A stretch of DNA of 64,000 bases from Aquimarina pacifica (GCF_000520955.1 NZ_JACC01000021.1:1-64000); one strand, 5' to 3'. Shown: positions 8,969 through 18,724, numbered from the stretch's first letter. The notes: generated by a model from the letters alone, not told the origin. Numbers and translations are program-made.

Positions 8969-11572
8969 ATGACACTTAGATTATTAAAAAACAGGGTCTT
9001 ATTCTTGTCCATACTAATAGCTTGGGGAGCAGGAATTAATAACATGAATGCTCAAAAAAATAAATCAAAAAAACAGGGCAAAGAACAAGAAAAAACGAAA
9101 AAAGAAAAAACTATTGAAGAACTTACTAAGAGTAGTAAGAAACTCGAAGGGCTTTTTACCATGTATCGGGATACGATAACAGGAGTTACACATATGCTCA
9201 TCACTGAAGATCAAATTGACAAGGAGTATATTTATTTTAGTCAAGTAGCAGATGGAGTTAGTGATATAGGTATGTATGTTCGTGGTATTTACTTAGATTC
9301 TAAGGTTATTAAAATCAAGAAACATTTTGATAAAATAGAGTTTATTGCTCAAAACTCTTCATTTTATTTTGACGCTAATAACGCTCTGTCAAAATCTGCT
9401 GAGGCAAATATTAGTGCTGGAGTAATGTCTAGTATAAAAATTGCTGCGCAAGATCTTAAAAAGGGAACATATCTTATTCCGTCTGATGACCTCTTTCTAA
9501 AAGAGACGTTTGAGCAAATAAAGTATCCAGATCATCCAAAGTCATCTCCTTTTGACTTTAAACTAGGTAAATTAAGTTCAGAAAAAACCAAAATTGATGC
9601 TATCAAAAGTTATCCTGAGAATGTAAATGTAACCAGTCATTACGTTTATAATAACGCATCGGTTCTTAACCCAGGTTCTGAAGCATTAAGTGATGGTCGC
9701 AATGTTACTATAAAAGTGGAGCACAGTTTGATTGCACTTCCAAAAAATGAATACCAACCAAGGTATGATGATCCAAGGATTGGTTATTTCTTTACTCAAG
9801 TTACAGATATGACTTCTGCTAGTGTCACTCCTTATAAAGATTTAATTCATCGCTGGAATCTCATAAAAAAAGAACCTAATCTATCTGTATCAGAGCCAAA
9901 AGAACCTATTGTATGGTGGATAGAAAACACAACCCCATTAGAGTTTAGAGAAACCATTAAAGAAGCTGTTTTAGAATGGAACAAAGCCTTTGAACAAGCT
10001 GGGTTTAAAAATGCAATTGTTGTTAAAACACAACCAGATGATGCTACTTGGGATGCCGGAGATATTCGCTATAATGTTTTAAGATGGACTTCTTCTCCTG
10101 ATCCTCAATTTGGAGGTTACGGACCAAGTTTTGTGAATCCAAAAACAGGACAGATTTTAGGCGCGGATATTATGTTGGAATATGTATTTCATACCAATCG
10201 AGTGAAATATAATAAATTATTTAATCTACATGGTAATGAACAAAAAAAACAAGTTAATGTGTCTCAATTAAATTACCATAACCCTCAGTTTTGTTCATAT
10301 AGCCATACGCTACAAGAAAATATGATATTCGGACACACTGCATTACTAGCCTCTGGAGCCAATGAGAACGAGATGAAAGGCATGAAAAGAGAAGCTATGA
10401 AAGAATTAATAATGCATGAAGTGGGTCATACCCTTGGTTTAAATCATAATATGAAAGCTAGCCAGCTTTTTACTCCTAAGCAACTTAATGATCCTGAATT
10501 TATTAAAGGAAAATGTCTAACAGGGTCCGTTATGGATTATTCGGCAATCAACCTTATTGGTACAGATCAAACACAAGGGCCGTACTACTCAACTACTGTA
10601 GGACCCTATGATAAATGGGCTATTCAATACGGATATATGCCTACCGAGACAAAAGAGCAACTGGAAAAAATTGCTAATCAATCAACCCAACCAGAATTGA
10701 TTTTTGGTAATGATGCTGATGATATGCGCTCTCCAGGAAAAGCCATAGACCCCCGGGTTATGACAGGTGATATGTCTAATGATCAGATTACATATTCTAT
10801 AAATAGAATGAAGCTTGTTAATACTTTAATGCCAAAAATAAAATCTAAATTCAATATTAAAGGACAATCATATCAAGAACTTAGACAAGCATTCTACATA
10901 TTAAGAAGTCAGTATAGAAGAGCGGGAGATGTTATCTCTAGATTTATCGGAGGCGTGTATGTTGACCGAAGTATGATAGGGCAAGATAGTAGTAGAAAAC
11001 CCTATACTCCTGTATCATATGCGGATCAAAAAAGAGCGATGCAAGCTCTTAATCAATATGTTTTTGCGCCAAATGCATATGATGCTCCAAGTGACTTGTA
11101 TAATTATATCGCTATGCAAAGGCGAGGGTTTAATTTCTTTTTTGCTACCGAAGATCCAAAAATTCACAATTTGGTTTTAGGACATCAAACTCAAATTTTG
11201 AATCACCTTTTACATCATAACACCTTACAGAGAATAATTGACTCAGAATTATATGGAAACACATATACGCTATCAGAGTTTATGACTGATCTTAATAATG
11301 CAATCTTTGCAGCTGATAGTTCTGGATCTATAAATACGTATAGACAAAACCTTCAGTCAGAATATGTGAAAAAATTAATTTCGATCCTTGAACACCCAGA
11401 ACAAGAAACTTTTTCAAAAATTGAATACCCAAATGCAGCAAAATCTATGGCTCTTTACAATTTAAAGAAAGTAAAAACTCTTGTTTCTAATATGTCAGGA
11501 AATACCTTGACAAAGGCACATAAAGACTTCCTTAAAACATTAATAAATAATACTATCAAGGATATCGAATAA
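8969..11572 (+). CDS. Exported zincin metalloprotease (DUF5117/DUF5118 type)
   Basis: A large secreted zinc-dependent protease. After a signal peptide (LFLSILIAWGAGINNMNAQ) comes a Lys/Glu-rich tether, then the DUF5118/DUF5117-like N-terminal region including IDKEYIYFSQVADG. The catalytic site HEVGHTLGLNHN starts at about residue 483, a perfect metzincin HExxHxxGxxH zinc motif, followed by GSVMDYSAIN containing the Met-turn. The C-terminal 300 residues are helical, as in this Bacteroidetes family. I prefer the ATG at 8969: the upstream in-frame TTG at 8939 would add ten residues ahead of the signal peptide. A hairpin terminator follows at 11593. The substrate is unknown. Confidence 0.88.
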   Translation: MTLRLLKNRVLFLSILIAWGAGINNMNAQKNKSKKQGKEQEKTKKEKTIEELTKSSKKLEGLFTMYRDTITGVTHMLITEDQIDKEYIYFSQVADGVSDIGMYVRGIYLDSKVIKIKKHFDKIEFIAQNSSFYFDANNALSKSAEANISAGVMSSIKIAAQDLKKGTYLIPSDDLFLKETFEQIKYPDHPKSSPFDFKLGKLSSEKTKIDAIKSYPENVNVTSHYVYNNASVLNPGSEALSDGRNVTIKVEHSLIALPKNEYQPRYDDPRIGYFFTQVTDMTSASVTPYKDLIHRWNLIKKEPNLSVSEPKEPIVWWIENTTPLEFRETIKEAVLEWNKAFEQAGFKNAIVVKTQPDDATWDAGDIRYNVLRWTSSPDPQFGGYGPSFVNPKTGQILGADIMLEYVFHTNRVKYNKLFNLHGNEQKKQVNVSQLNYHNPQFCSYSHTLQENMIFGHTALLASGANENEMKGMKREAMKELIMHEVGHTLGLNHNMKASQLFTPKQLNDPEFIKGKCLTGSVMDYSAINLIGTDQTQGPYYSTTVGPYDKWAIQYGYMPTETKEQLEKIANQSTQPELIFGNDADDMRSPGKAIDPRVMTGDMSNDQITYSINRMKLVNTLMPKIKSKFNIKGQSYQELRQAFYILRSQYRRAGDVISRFIGGVYVDRSMIGQDSSRKPYTPVSYADQKRAMQALNQYVFAPNAYDAPSDLYNYIAMQRRGFNFFFATEDPKIHNLVLGHQTQILNHLLHHNTLQRIIDSELYGNTYTLSEFMTDLNNAIFAADSSGSINTYRQNLQSEYVKKLISILEHPEQETFSKIEYPNAAKSMALYNLKKVKTLVSNMSGNTLTKAHKDFLKTLINNTIKDIE

Positions 11573-11592
11573 ATTAAACTACCAACTATTAT

Positions 11593-11635
11593 AAATATGG
11601 TCGATTTATTAAAGAATCGGCCATATTTATTTTGT
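11593..11635 (+). terminator. Terminator after the metalloprotease gene
   Basis: Fourteen-bp arms, AAATATGGTCGATT and AATCGGCCATATTT with one G-T pair, an 8-nt loop and a T-rich tail (TATTTTG). It lies 20 nt after the stop codon. Confidence 0.65.
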
Positions 11636-11766
11636 AGATAATTCAAAAAAAAGAACATTCCTTTTTCAATAAATTAAAAACTAAAAAAAAGAAGCACCTT
11701 TAGAAAAAAATATTACAGAAATCCCATCAATAATAGTAAGTTTATAGCTGCAAAACATTAGTCATA

Positions 11767-12621
11767 ATGAAAAAAACAACCTTACTTATTAATTGCCCAG
11801 ATAAAAAGGGAATTATTGCCACCGTTACCAACTTCATTTTAGCAAAAAAAGGAAATACTACATATATTGAGCAGCATGTAGATAGAGAATTAAAAGAATT
11901 CTTTATGCGATTAGAGTGCGAGTTTGATGATGATGAAGAAAAGCTTGCCAAATTCAAAGAATCCTTCAACGAACAGGTTGCAGAAAATTATGGCATGCAT
12001 TGGGAACTTTATAATGCAGAAAAAAAACCTAGCATGGCTCTTTTTGTTTCAAAATATGATCATTGTCTTTATGATATTTTGGGTAGATATGCCTCGGGAG
12101 AATTAAAAGTAAAAATTCCTATCATTATAAGTAATCATGAGGATCTTAGATCTATTGCTGATGCTTTTAATATTCCGTTTGAGTATATTCCTGTTACAAA
12201 AGACAACAAAAAACAAGCAGAAGACCAGCAACTTGCACTACTTAAAAAACATAAAGTTGATTTTATTGTATTAGCAAGATATATGCAGATTCTTTCTCCA
12301 GATTTCGTTGATAAATTTCCAAACAAAATTATTAACATTCATCACTCCTTTTTACCTGCATTTCCTGGAGCAAAACCATATCACTCAGCGTACGCAAGAG
12401 GAGTTAAAATTATCGGTACAACCAGTCATTATGTTACTTCTGATCTAGATGAAGGTCCGATCATTGAGCAAGAAGTGGTAAGAGTTTCTCATATTCATAA
12501 TGTTAAAGACTTTATTCTTAAGGGACGAGATCTTGAAAAAATTGTACTCTCTCGTGCTATAAAGCATCATATAGAAAGAAAAGTATTAGTGTATAACAAT
12601 AAAACTGTCATTTTTTCTTAA
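11767..12621 (+). CDS. purU: Formyltetrahydrofolate deformylase
   Basis: Hydrolyses 10-formyl-tetrahydrofolate to formate and tetrahydrofolate, balancing the one-carbon pool and feeding formate to PurT-type purine synthesis. The 284-residue length is normal. Residues 1-80 form the regulatory ACT domain (INCPDKKGIIATVTNF). Residues about 85-284 form the formyltransferase-fold domain with NIHHSFLPAFPGAKPYHSAY, which carries the catalytic His, and TSDLDEGPIIEQ with the catalytic Asp. The gene stands alone, with an ATG eight bases after an AT-rich leader. No riboswitch is apparent. Confidence 0.93.
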   Translation: MKKTTLLINCPDKKGIIATVTNFILAKKGNTTYIEQHVDRELKEFFMRLECEFDDDEEKLAKFKESFNEQVAENYGMHWELYNAEKKPSMALFVSKYDHCLYDILGRYASGELKVKIPIIISNHEDLRSIADAFNIPFEYIPVTKDNKKQAEDQQLALLKKHKVDFIVLARYMQILSPDFVDKFPNKIINIHHSFLPAFPGAKPYHSAYARGVKIIGTTSHYVTSDLDEGPIIEQEVVRVSHIHNVKDFILKGRDLEKIVLSRAIKHHIERKVLVYNNKTVIFS

Positions 12622-12806
12622 TGTTTTATACCTAAAATAATGTCGTTTCTTTTTTGAAATGGCATTTCATCGAAAACATTTAACTTTTACAGAGGTAATC
12701 AAAATTAATTGTATCAAAAAAATGAAATTTGAATTCATCTGTTTATATTTAGAGTATTGATCATTAAAAAAACTAAAAAAATACAATCTCAAATCCGACA
12801 TATATC

Positions 12807-13517
12807 ATGAAGCAAATTCTTATTATTTTCTCTATACTTCTATTATCAAGCTGTGCAGAATTACAACAAGTGGTAAATAGTTTACCACAAAGTACCGGAG
12901 GTTCTGTTCTCAGTAACCTTGACATTGCCAATGGTCTTAAAGAGGCACTAGATAATGGTATTGACAAACAAGTTTCTAAACTTACGCTTCAGGATGGTTT
13001 TTATAAAAACCAATTAGTAAAAATTCTTCTCCCGTCAGAATTACAAAAAGTGGATAAAACTTTACGTGATGTCGGACTTGGTAGTCTTGCCGATAAAGGG
13101 TTATTAATTCTTAACCGTGCTGCCGAAGACGCTGTAAAAGAAGCTACGCCCATTTTTGTGAATGCTGTTAAACAGATGACATTTAATGATGCAAAACAAA
13201 TACTTTTGGGAAGTGACAATGCGGCTACTTCATACCTAAAAACTAAAACTAATACTCAATTATATCAAAAATTTAACCCGGTTATTAGTAATTCATTTTC
13301 TAAAGTTGGTGCTGATAAAATATGGTCTAGTATTATTAACAAATACAATGCTATACCTCTTACTAGTAACGTAAATCCAGACCTTACTGATTATGTCACT
13401 AATCAAGCTCTTAAAGGTGTATATACGATGATAGCTGTTGAGGAGAAAGATATTCGAACCAAGATTAATTCAAGAACCAGTACATTACTTAAAAAAGTAT
13501 TTGCCTTACAAGATTAG
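12807..13517 (+). CDS. DUF4197 lipoprotein
   Basis: A 236-residue predicted lipoprotein. The signal ILLLSSC places the lipidated cysteine near residue 16. The mature part has the DUF4197 pattern: SNLDIANGLKEALDNGIDKQV near the start, then ILLPSELQKVDKTLRDVGLG, and a repeated helical C-terminal half. The family is widespread in Bacteroidetes and Proteobacteria and has no established function. The gene is solitary, preceded by a 185-bp AT-rich leader and followed by a long intergenic region with an inverted repeat. Confidence 0.85.
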   Translation: MKQILIIFSILLLSSCAELQQVVNSLPQSTGGSVLSNLDIANGLKEALDNGIDKQVSKLTLQDGFYKNQLVKILLPSELQKVDKTLRDVGLGSLADKGLLILNRAAEDAVKEATPIFVNAVKQMTFNDAKQILLGSDNAATSYLKTKTNTQLYQKFNPVISNSFSKVGADKIWSSIINKYNAIPLTSNVNPDLTDYVTNQALKGVYTMIAVEEKDIRTKINSRTSTLLKKVFALQD

Positions 13518-13937
13518 TAGATTTTATTGAGAGTATCTAACTTATACTCGCAATACTATTATACATCTACACTAACTTGTTTATATGACCGAAACTATAT
13601 AAACTGAAAGTATATATAGCTATAAGTCTTATTAAAATTAGTACTTGATATTATTTTCAGCTTTCAATAGTTTTATAAGCTTAAAAGCAACTAAAATATG
13701 CTAACAATCTAATATTAGCTGCTTTTAAGCTTATTAACACGGTAAAAAACTACATTCAATATTTCTTACCAATCCTTTTTGCAGTCTAATCGTTCACAGT
13801 TTCTATGTTCGGATATGACTCTGTATATTGATAAATTTTTAAAATTATAACAACTTTATACAATGTTAACTCCTCATTAAGAAGTACATGCTTTATTATC
13901 TGGTATTTTTGTACTACGTATTAAGAAAACGATAAAT
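13518..13937. repeat. Gene-free 420 bp with an inverted repeat at 13673-13736
   Basis: The interval has no coding frame. Its notable element is an inverted repeat: left arm TTATAAGCTTAAAAGCAACT (13673-13692) and right arm AGCTGCTTTTAAGCTTATTA (13717-13736), 18 of 20 bases pairing around a 24-nt loop. It lies 155 bp after the DUF4197 stop, too far for a typical terminator, and there is no T-run directly after it. It may be a dispersed palindromic element or a late terminator. Confidence 0.5.
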
Positions 13938-14114
13938 ATGTTTATTTGGTCAAGAAACAGAAGTGAATTACAGAAATTGCAGGATACGTATTGCAAATTA
14001 ATGAAGTCTTCGTATAAAATATCTCTAAGGGATAAAAATAAAAGTGATGAGTTGCATAGGAGAGCAAATCAAATTCTTAATCAAATTGAAATATTAAAAA
14101 CTACTCAAGAGTAG
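13938..14114 (+). CDS. Lacal_2735-like small protein
   Basis: A 58-residue protein beginning MFIWSRNRSELQKLQDTYCK and ending in a charged helix with NQILNQIEILK. This matches the small Flavobacteriaceae family named Lacal_2735, whose members start with a hydrophobic MFxxF/W-type segment, then EKLQxxYxKLMxxAxxLS and a final helix with QIExL. It is probably a two-helix hairpin with no membrane span; the function is unknown. The frame is complete, with ATG 13938 and TAG at 14112, convergent with the alpha/beta hydrolase 8 bp away. Confidence 0.7.
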   Translation: MFIWSRNRSELQKLQDTYCKLMKSSYKISLRDKNKSDELHRRANQILNQIEILKTTQE

Positions 14115-14122
14115 AGTATTGT

Positions 14123-14902
14123 TTAAAACCTTGCGATAAACGCTATTGATTCTTTATTAAAGACCTCTGGTTGCTCAACATTTACTACATGTCCAGAATT
14201 TTTGACAACAAACAACTCAGAAAATTTATGATTAGACACTATTTTTTCTATTGATGGTAAAAAGAGGTAATCTTCTTCACCCATAAGGTATAAAATAGGA
14301 ATATTAATATCTTTTGCTCTAAAAAACCTAAGTAAAGGATTAATCTCTGATGTCAATCTAAACCAACGAACAAACTCTTTTTGGTATAATTTTTTTGCCT
14401 CAGTTACGAAAAGTAATCTTGATTTTTTATGATTCTTTTTAGGCATTATTATAAAAGCAAAAAACTTATATAATAACATATAGGGTACCACTGATTTAAA
14501 AACCACTCCTAATTTCATCAAAATCTGAGATCTAAGATTGAGTTTCATAATCGCGCCTCCCATAATCATGCTTGATACTCTATCAGGATATTTTTCTGCT
14601 AGGTTCCTAATCAGAATTGTTCCTAGTGATATTCCTATAAAATGAGATTTCTGAATTTTTTCTGCATTAATTACCTCGACAATATCATCTGTTATAGAAT
14701 CAAATGTATATTTAGAGTTGAAAGCATCTTTAAGAATTGGCTTAGAATTACCATGTCCTCTTAAATCTAGAAGTAAGACATTAAAATGTTTCCTGAATTC
14801 TCTAACCTGCTTAAACCAGATAGAAGAGCTACCTCCTGCCCCATGGACAAAAGTAACCCATTCGGTACTTTTCGTATGATTGTATACAGAATAATTAAGC
14901 AA
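14123..14902 (-). CDS. Alpha/beta hydrolase fold protein
   Basis: A 259-residue cytosolic hydrolase. The oxyanion motif is FVHGAGGSSSIWFKQ, followed by LLLDLRGHGNSKP, the nucleophile elbow is GISLGT (catalytic Ser), the acid is probably the Asp of GEEDYLFLP, and the base is the His of NSGHVVNVEQPE. The lid region between is helical and basic. I chose the TTG at 14902 because AAAGGAG lies just before it and the protein then starts (M)LNYSVYNH at the first strand. An ATG at 14959 would add 19 residues that do not resemble the fold. The substrate cannot be inferred. It precedes nothing in an obvious operon. Confidence 0.82.
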   Translation of the reverse strand: MLNYSVYNHTKSTEWVTFVHGAGGSSSIWFKQVREFRKHFNVLLLDLRGHGNSKPILKDAFNSKYTFDSITDDIVEVINAEKIQKSHFIGISLGTILIRNLAEKYPDRVSSMIMGGAIMKLNLRSQILMKLGVVFKSVVPYMLLYKFFAFIIMPKKNHKKSRLLFVTEAKKLYQKEFVRWFRLTSEINPLLRFFRAKDINIPILYLMGEEDYLFLPSIEKIVSNHKFSELFVVKNSGHVVNVEQPEVFNKESIAFIARF

Positions 14903-14996
14903 TACTCCTTTTGTTTTGATACACCAAAAATATGAACTTATTTTAGATAATGAACACACTTAACAGGATTTATAGAAATGTTTATCATCCTTCTCT

Positions 14997-15794
14997 TTAT
15001 TGTTCTATATATTCTCTCAGTTTTGTAAAGTATGTAAATGCTTCTAACATTCGTGACCCATACCAAGAAAAGTATTCTCCATCAACTAGAATGATTTTTG
15101 TATTCGGACATATGTTTTGAAACTCCTTAACATGCTTTGGTGAAAAGGGGTACGGTTCTGATGAAAGCATAATAACATCTAAATCTTCAATTGTTTTCAA
15201 TGTTTCTACAGAAATTTCAGGATAGCGAACTTCGTCTGCAAAGACATTAACAAAACCATTGATAGTTAACATATTATCTATAAACGTTTTGCTTCCTGAT
15301 ACCATATACGGTTTTCGCCAAATAAAGTAAGCCACTCTCCTTTTAGGAAGAGGAGCAATAAACCTATCAAACACAAGTCTTTCTGTCTCTATCTTAGAAA
15401 CCATGGTACTTGCCTCTTCTTTCTTATCAAACAATTTACCATATAACTGAATCAGCTCTACTGATTCTGATAATGAAGAAACATCAGACACATGCACAGG
15501 AAATTCATTTTGTAATTGTTCTACAATTTCTTTAGTATTCTCTTCTTTATTACAAAGAATAATATCAGGTTTAAGACTTTTTATCTTTTCAAAATGTATT
15601 TTTTTTGTACCTCCCACTATTTCCTTGGTTTCTATGATCCTCTCGGGATGAACACAAAATTTAGTAATCCCTACTAGACTATCTAATAACCCCAAAGCAA
15701 CCACTAATTCTGTTTGAGAAGGAACCAAAGAAATGATACGCCTTGGGGTATCTTTTATCTTAAGTTCTCTACCTAATTGATCAATATGCATCAT
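14997..15794 (-). CDS. Helical-backbone metal receptor, BtuF-like protein
   Basis: A 265-residue class III periplasmic-binding-protein fold: two lobes joined by a long helix. The first lobe shows RRIISLVPSQTELVVALGLLDSLVGITKFCVHP and the hinge follows SLKPDIILCNKEENTKEIVEQL. Relatives include BtuF, which binds cobalamin, and siderophore-binding proteins. There is no signal peptide or lipobox, a known feature of the Bacteroidetes members, so the role as a transporter subunit is doubtful and no ABC permease is nearby. It may form a two-gene unit with the hydrolase downstream (94-bp gap). A link to the B12-dependent IcmF is possible but unproven. Confidence 0.75.
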   Translation of the reverse strand: MMHIDQLGRELKIKDTPRRIISLVPSQTELVVALGLLDSLVGITKFCVHPERIIETKEIVGGTKKIHFEKIKSLKPDIILCNKEENTKEIVEQLQNEFPVHVSDVSSLSESVELIQLYGKLFDKKEEASTMVSKIETERLVFDRFIAPLPKRRVAYFIWRKPYMVSGSKTFIDNMLTINGFVNVFADEVRYPEISVETLKTIEDLDVIMLSSEPYPFSPKHVKEFQNICPNTKIILVDGEYFSWYGSRMLEAFTYFTKLREYIEQ

Positions 15795-15928
15795 ATATAA
15801 AATACTATTCTACCCAAACATCAACGATTCATAAATAAATCATAAATACCTATTAACTAGGTTTTTAAATTATGAATTGTGAGAAAAATTCCCTATATTA
15901 GGTATTATTAATCTAAATTTTTGGGGCT

Positions 15929-16045
15929 ATGGATTCAACTATACTAAATGTTGTTATTTACAGTATTATAGGACTTTTTGTTGTCGGAATGGCATATGGA
16001 TTATATGGATATGCAAGACAAGTGTTTAACGCAAACCGACGTTAA
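15929..16045 (+). CDS. Small single-span membrane protein (38 aa)
   Basis: The frame encodes one hydrophobic helix (residues about 6-25, IYSIIGLFVVGMAYGLYGY) followed by a basic tail ending in FNANRR. Start and stop are clean, a GGGG-containing purine-rich stretch lies just before the ATG, and a hairpin terminator follows at 16059. This pattern fits a real small inner-membrane protein with the tail inside. I do not recognise a named family. The gene is convergent with pyrF. Confidence 0.55.
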   Translation: MDSTILNVVIYSIIGLFVVGMAYGLYGYARQVFNANRR

Positions 16046-16058
16046 TTCTATTTTTTTC

Positions 16059-16109
16059 AAAAAGGGGCAAAAGTATAATTATTAATATGAAATACTGTTG
16101 TCCCTTTTT
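16059..16109. terminator. Bidirectional terminator between the small membrane protein and pyrF
   Basis: Arms AAAAAGGGGCAA and TTGTCCCTTTTT pair over twelve positions with one wobble, around a 27-nt A/T-rich loop. There is a T-run on either strand, which suits the two convergent genes. Confidence 0.6.
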
Positions 16110-16113
16110 ATTT

Positions 16114-16938
16114 CTAAAGTGTTTTCTCTTTTAAAATAACTTCCATTTGCTTTTGTAATGTCAAAGCACTATCTGCTGCTGCTTGTGCATAGTCCTCTCC
16201 TTGAGAAGCATAAATAATACCTCTTGATGAATTAATTAATAACCCCACATCTTTATTGATGCCATACTTACAAACATCATGTAGGTTACCTCCTTGCGCT
16301 CCTACTCCTGGGATCAATAAAAAACTATCTGGAACAATCCTTCTTATATCTGCCAAGTATTCTGCTTTTGTTGCCCCCACAACATACATTAAATTTTTAG
16401 AATTTTTCCAGGTTTTTGAGATTGCTAATACCTGCTTATAAAGTGCTTCTCCCTCAATATCCTTTGTCTGAAAATCGAAGGCACCTTGATTTGATGTAAG
16501 TGCCAATAATATTGTATGCTTATGTTCAAAAGCTAAAAAAGGTTCTACCGAATCTTTACCCATATATGGGGCGATTGTAACAGAATCAAATTCTAAATCT
16601 TCAAAAAAAGCTTTGGCATACATCGTACTGGTATTACCAATATCTCCTCTTTTGGCATCCGCAATAGTAAATATCTCTGGGTAATTCTCATTAAGGTACT
16701 TTATAGTTTTTTGTAATGATTTCCAACCTTTGATACCATATGCTTCATAAAAAGCCGTATTCGGTTTATATGCTACTGCAAACTTATGTGTTGCATCAAT
16801 AATTGCTTTATTAAACTCAAAAATCGGATCTTCGGTTTTAAGAAGATGTTCTGGAACTTTATCCAAATCTACATCTAAACCAATACATAAAAAAGAGTTC
16901 TTTTTGTGTATCTGTGCTACAAGTTCTTGAGTTGTCAT
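16114..16938 (-). CDS. pyrF: Orotidine 5'-phosphate decarboxylase (type 2)
   Basis: Decarboxylates OMP to UMP, the last step of de novo pyrimidine synthesis. At 274 residues it is the longer type 2 form. The catalytic Asp-Lys-Asp array reads [10 protein letters not shown] (D94, K96, D99). The phosphate-binding end shows [11 protein letters not shown] and [10 protein letters not shown]. The N-terminus has [17 protein letters not shown], typical of this subfamily. It sits 24 bp after the dehydrogenase-like gene and is probably transcribed with it. Confidence 0.95.
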   Translation of the reverse strand: MTTQELVAQIHKKNSFLCIGLDVDLDKVPEHLLKTEDPIFEFNKAIIDATHKFAVAYKPNTAFYEAYGIKGWKSLQKTIKYLNENYPEIFTIADAKRGDIGNTSTMYAKAFFEDLEFDSVTIAPYMGKDSVEPFLAFEHKHTILLALTSNQGAFDFQTKDIEGEALYKQVLAISKTWKNSKNLMYVVGATKAEYLADIRRIVPDSFLLIPGVGAQGGNLHDVCKYGINKDVGLLINSSRGIIYASQGEDYAQAAADSALTLQKQMEVILKEKTL

Positions 16939-16962
16939 ATGTTAGTATTGATTTTGTATTTA

Positions 16963-18171
16963 TTATTCTTTTCCGTCAACATAATCCTGCAAATATGTAT
17001 ATCGTTTGGTTAATTTACCGTCTCTAGTTATTCGTGCTCTTTCTAAAATTTCATCTTTATCGTTATTAAAAAATGCAGGAATCACGTGTTCGAGAAACAT
17101 TTCCCCAAACCCTTCACTTGCATCCTTTGGTAACTCACACGGTAGATTATCTACCGCCATGACAACAATAGCTTCAGTATCTTTATAGCTAACCTCTGTT
17201 TCTGTATGAGGGTTGTACCCGTATATAGGGTCCTCTATCGTAGAAGATCTTATGGTACTAGCTACTGGACCATCAATATCACAAGAAATATCTGCTACCA
17301 ATCGAATCGCAAAGTCTTTGGATTTTGCGTCTTCACGCGAAAATATAAAAGGTGCACCATCTCCAAAAAAGTGTCCTGCAATATACATATCGCTCACTTT
17401 TGCAAACTTCATAAAATCTCCTTCATAATCTTGAGGGTTTACATAAAAATCCGTTTTTCCCAGCACTTTACCATCTTTTCTTTTATTGTAATCAAGGACA
17501 TCTATCTGAGTATATACGGCACTATCAAAAGAGTTTTGCAGAAATTCTTCTACAGAGACTTCTTTGATTCCCATTGCATCTAGGATTTCTTTAGCACCTC
17601 CTCCTACTTTACCTTTTCCTGTAAGTACAATTTTTATACTAGGTATTTCTATTTTTGATAATGCTTTCTCTAATGCATTTTGATCAGACAATTCACTGGC
17701 TTTAGGAAGGTTAAATCCATCATATGCCAATCCCCAAGCTCTAAATGCATTGTAGGCACCTACAATCCCAGCATATTTACCAAAACCAATTAATCTAAAT
17801 CCATCACTACCAATAATTGTCTCGTGATCATACAATTCTATATTTTTATCAAGTATTGCTTTAAGCAATTTTCTATTATAAGGCTGTTTTTTGATTGTAT
17901 GCGAAAAGAAAAAATACTTTTTTTTAGGCAATAATGCTGATAAAGGAACTTCTTTTACCCCTATTAAAACATCACAATCTTCCATAGAATCGGATACCTC
18001 AATACCAATCGTTCTATATTCATTGTCATCAAAGGTTCGAACTTCGGAAGGCTCTACTATAAAAGAAGCTTCAGAAAAACGTTCTTTAGCTGATTTAATA
18101 CCTTTTGGAGAGAATACCACACGATGATCTGGTGGATTTTTTCTTTCTTTAATAACACCGAACTTTATCAT
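16963..18171 (-). CDS. Saccharopine dehydrogenase-like / alanine dehydrogenase-PNT family oxidoreductase
   Basis: A 402-residue NAD(P)-dependent enzyme. The N-terminal lobe, MIKFGVIKERKNPPDHRVVFSP, matches the alanine dehydrogenase/PNT and LYS1-type fold. HTIKKQPYNRKLLKAILDKN is characteristic of saccharopine dehydrogenase (lysine-forming). The nucleotide-binding domain has VLTGKGKVGGGAKEILDAMG, a Rossmann GxGxxG variant. The physiological reaction in Bacteroidetes is not settled; lysine metabolism is likely. The frame extends upstream to 18246, but the ATG at 18171 begins at the conserved domain and the extra residues look random. Read toward pyrF in one transcription unit. Confidence 0.8.
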   Translation of the reverse strand: MIKFGVIKERKNPPDHRVVFSPKGIKSAKERFSEASFIVEPSEVRTFDDNEYRTIGIEVSDSMEDCDVLIGVKEVPLSALLPKKKYFFFSHTIKKQPYNRKLLKAILDKNIELYDHETIIGSDGFRLIGFGKYAGIVGAYNAFRAWGLAYDGFNLPKASELSDQNALEKALSKIEIPSIKIVLTGKGKVGGGAKEILDAMGIKEVSVEEFLQNSFDSAVYTQIDVLDYNKRKDGKVLGKTDFYVNPQDYEGDFMKFAKVSDMYIAGHFFGDGAPFIFSREDAKSKDFAIRLVADISCDIDGPVASTIRSSTIEDPIYGYNPHTETEVSYKDTEAIVVMAVDNLPCELPKDASEGFGEMFLEHVIPAFFNNDKDEILERARITRDGKLTKRYTYLQDYVDGKE

Positions 18172-18323
18172 AGGGTTTGGTATATTTTTTGTTAATTTGA
18201 AATAGCGGCTAAAGATATGACAATTATAATTATATTTGCCGTCCATTTTAAGGGTTCCTTGAGAAGAAATTTAATTTCTCTGGTATTGAAAACCTTATCT
18301 TTTGGCATTTACCAATTAATAGC

Positions 18324-18720
18324 GGGGTCGACTGGTTTTGACAGCGAGATTAATAGAGTGGTAAGCACGCCGAGCTACGAAGTTAATGCTCGTTAATCTA
18401 TTACTTCACTTTTTTAAACGGCGAGAATAACTACGCCCTAGCTGCATAATCTGAATTTCAGTAAGATAGTGCCTCGGTTCACAAGGTGAACAAGCAGGAT
18501 ACCTCTCAAAAGCCTTGGTTTACGGCGATTGATTATGAGGTATCGTAAAAGTAAACCTAAAAAACATAGGATCTTGATATGTTTTTGAAATCTAATTGAG
18601 AATAAGCGATAGGTTGGCGGTTTTTGGTCTTTCTTATCGACGAAAATTAAACAAAAACTAAGCGTGTAGAAAGCTATTGTATTACTTGTTTGGACGAGGG
18701 TTCGAATCCCTCCGACTCCA
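18324..18720 (+). ncRNA. ssrA: tmRNA
   Basis: Rescues ribosomes stalled on broken mRNAs and tags the nascent protein for proteolysis. The 5' end GGGGTCG pairs with CGACTCC at 18713-18719 to form the tRNA-like acceptor stem, and the T arm is GAGGG-TTCGAAT-CCCTC. The first section has the conserved ACTGGTTTTGAC. The tag reading frame (18420-18449) encodes GENNYALAA and stop, a typical flavobacterial tag, possibly preceded by one Asn. The CCA end is not encoded. The remaining internal sequence holds the pseudoknots. A terminator follows immediately. Confidence 0.97.
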
Positions 18721-18724
18721 CAAA

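Noticed and set aside
8767..9045. 92-codon minus frame between icmF and the metalloprotease
   Set aside because: It overlaps the promoter region and the start of the protease gene; no features.
12638..12665. Hairpin after purU as a terminator
   Set aside because: An 11-bp stem with two wobble pairs is present but no T-run follows.
18172..18246. N-terminal extension of the dehydrogenase-like gene
   Set aside because: The added 25 residues do not resemble the family and would place translation next to the tmRNA promoter.
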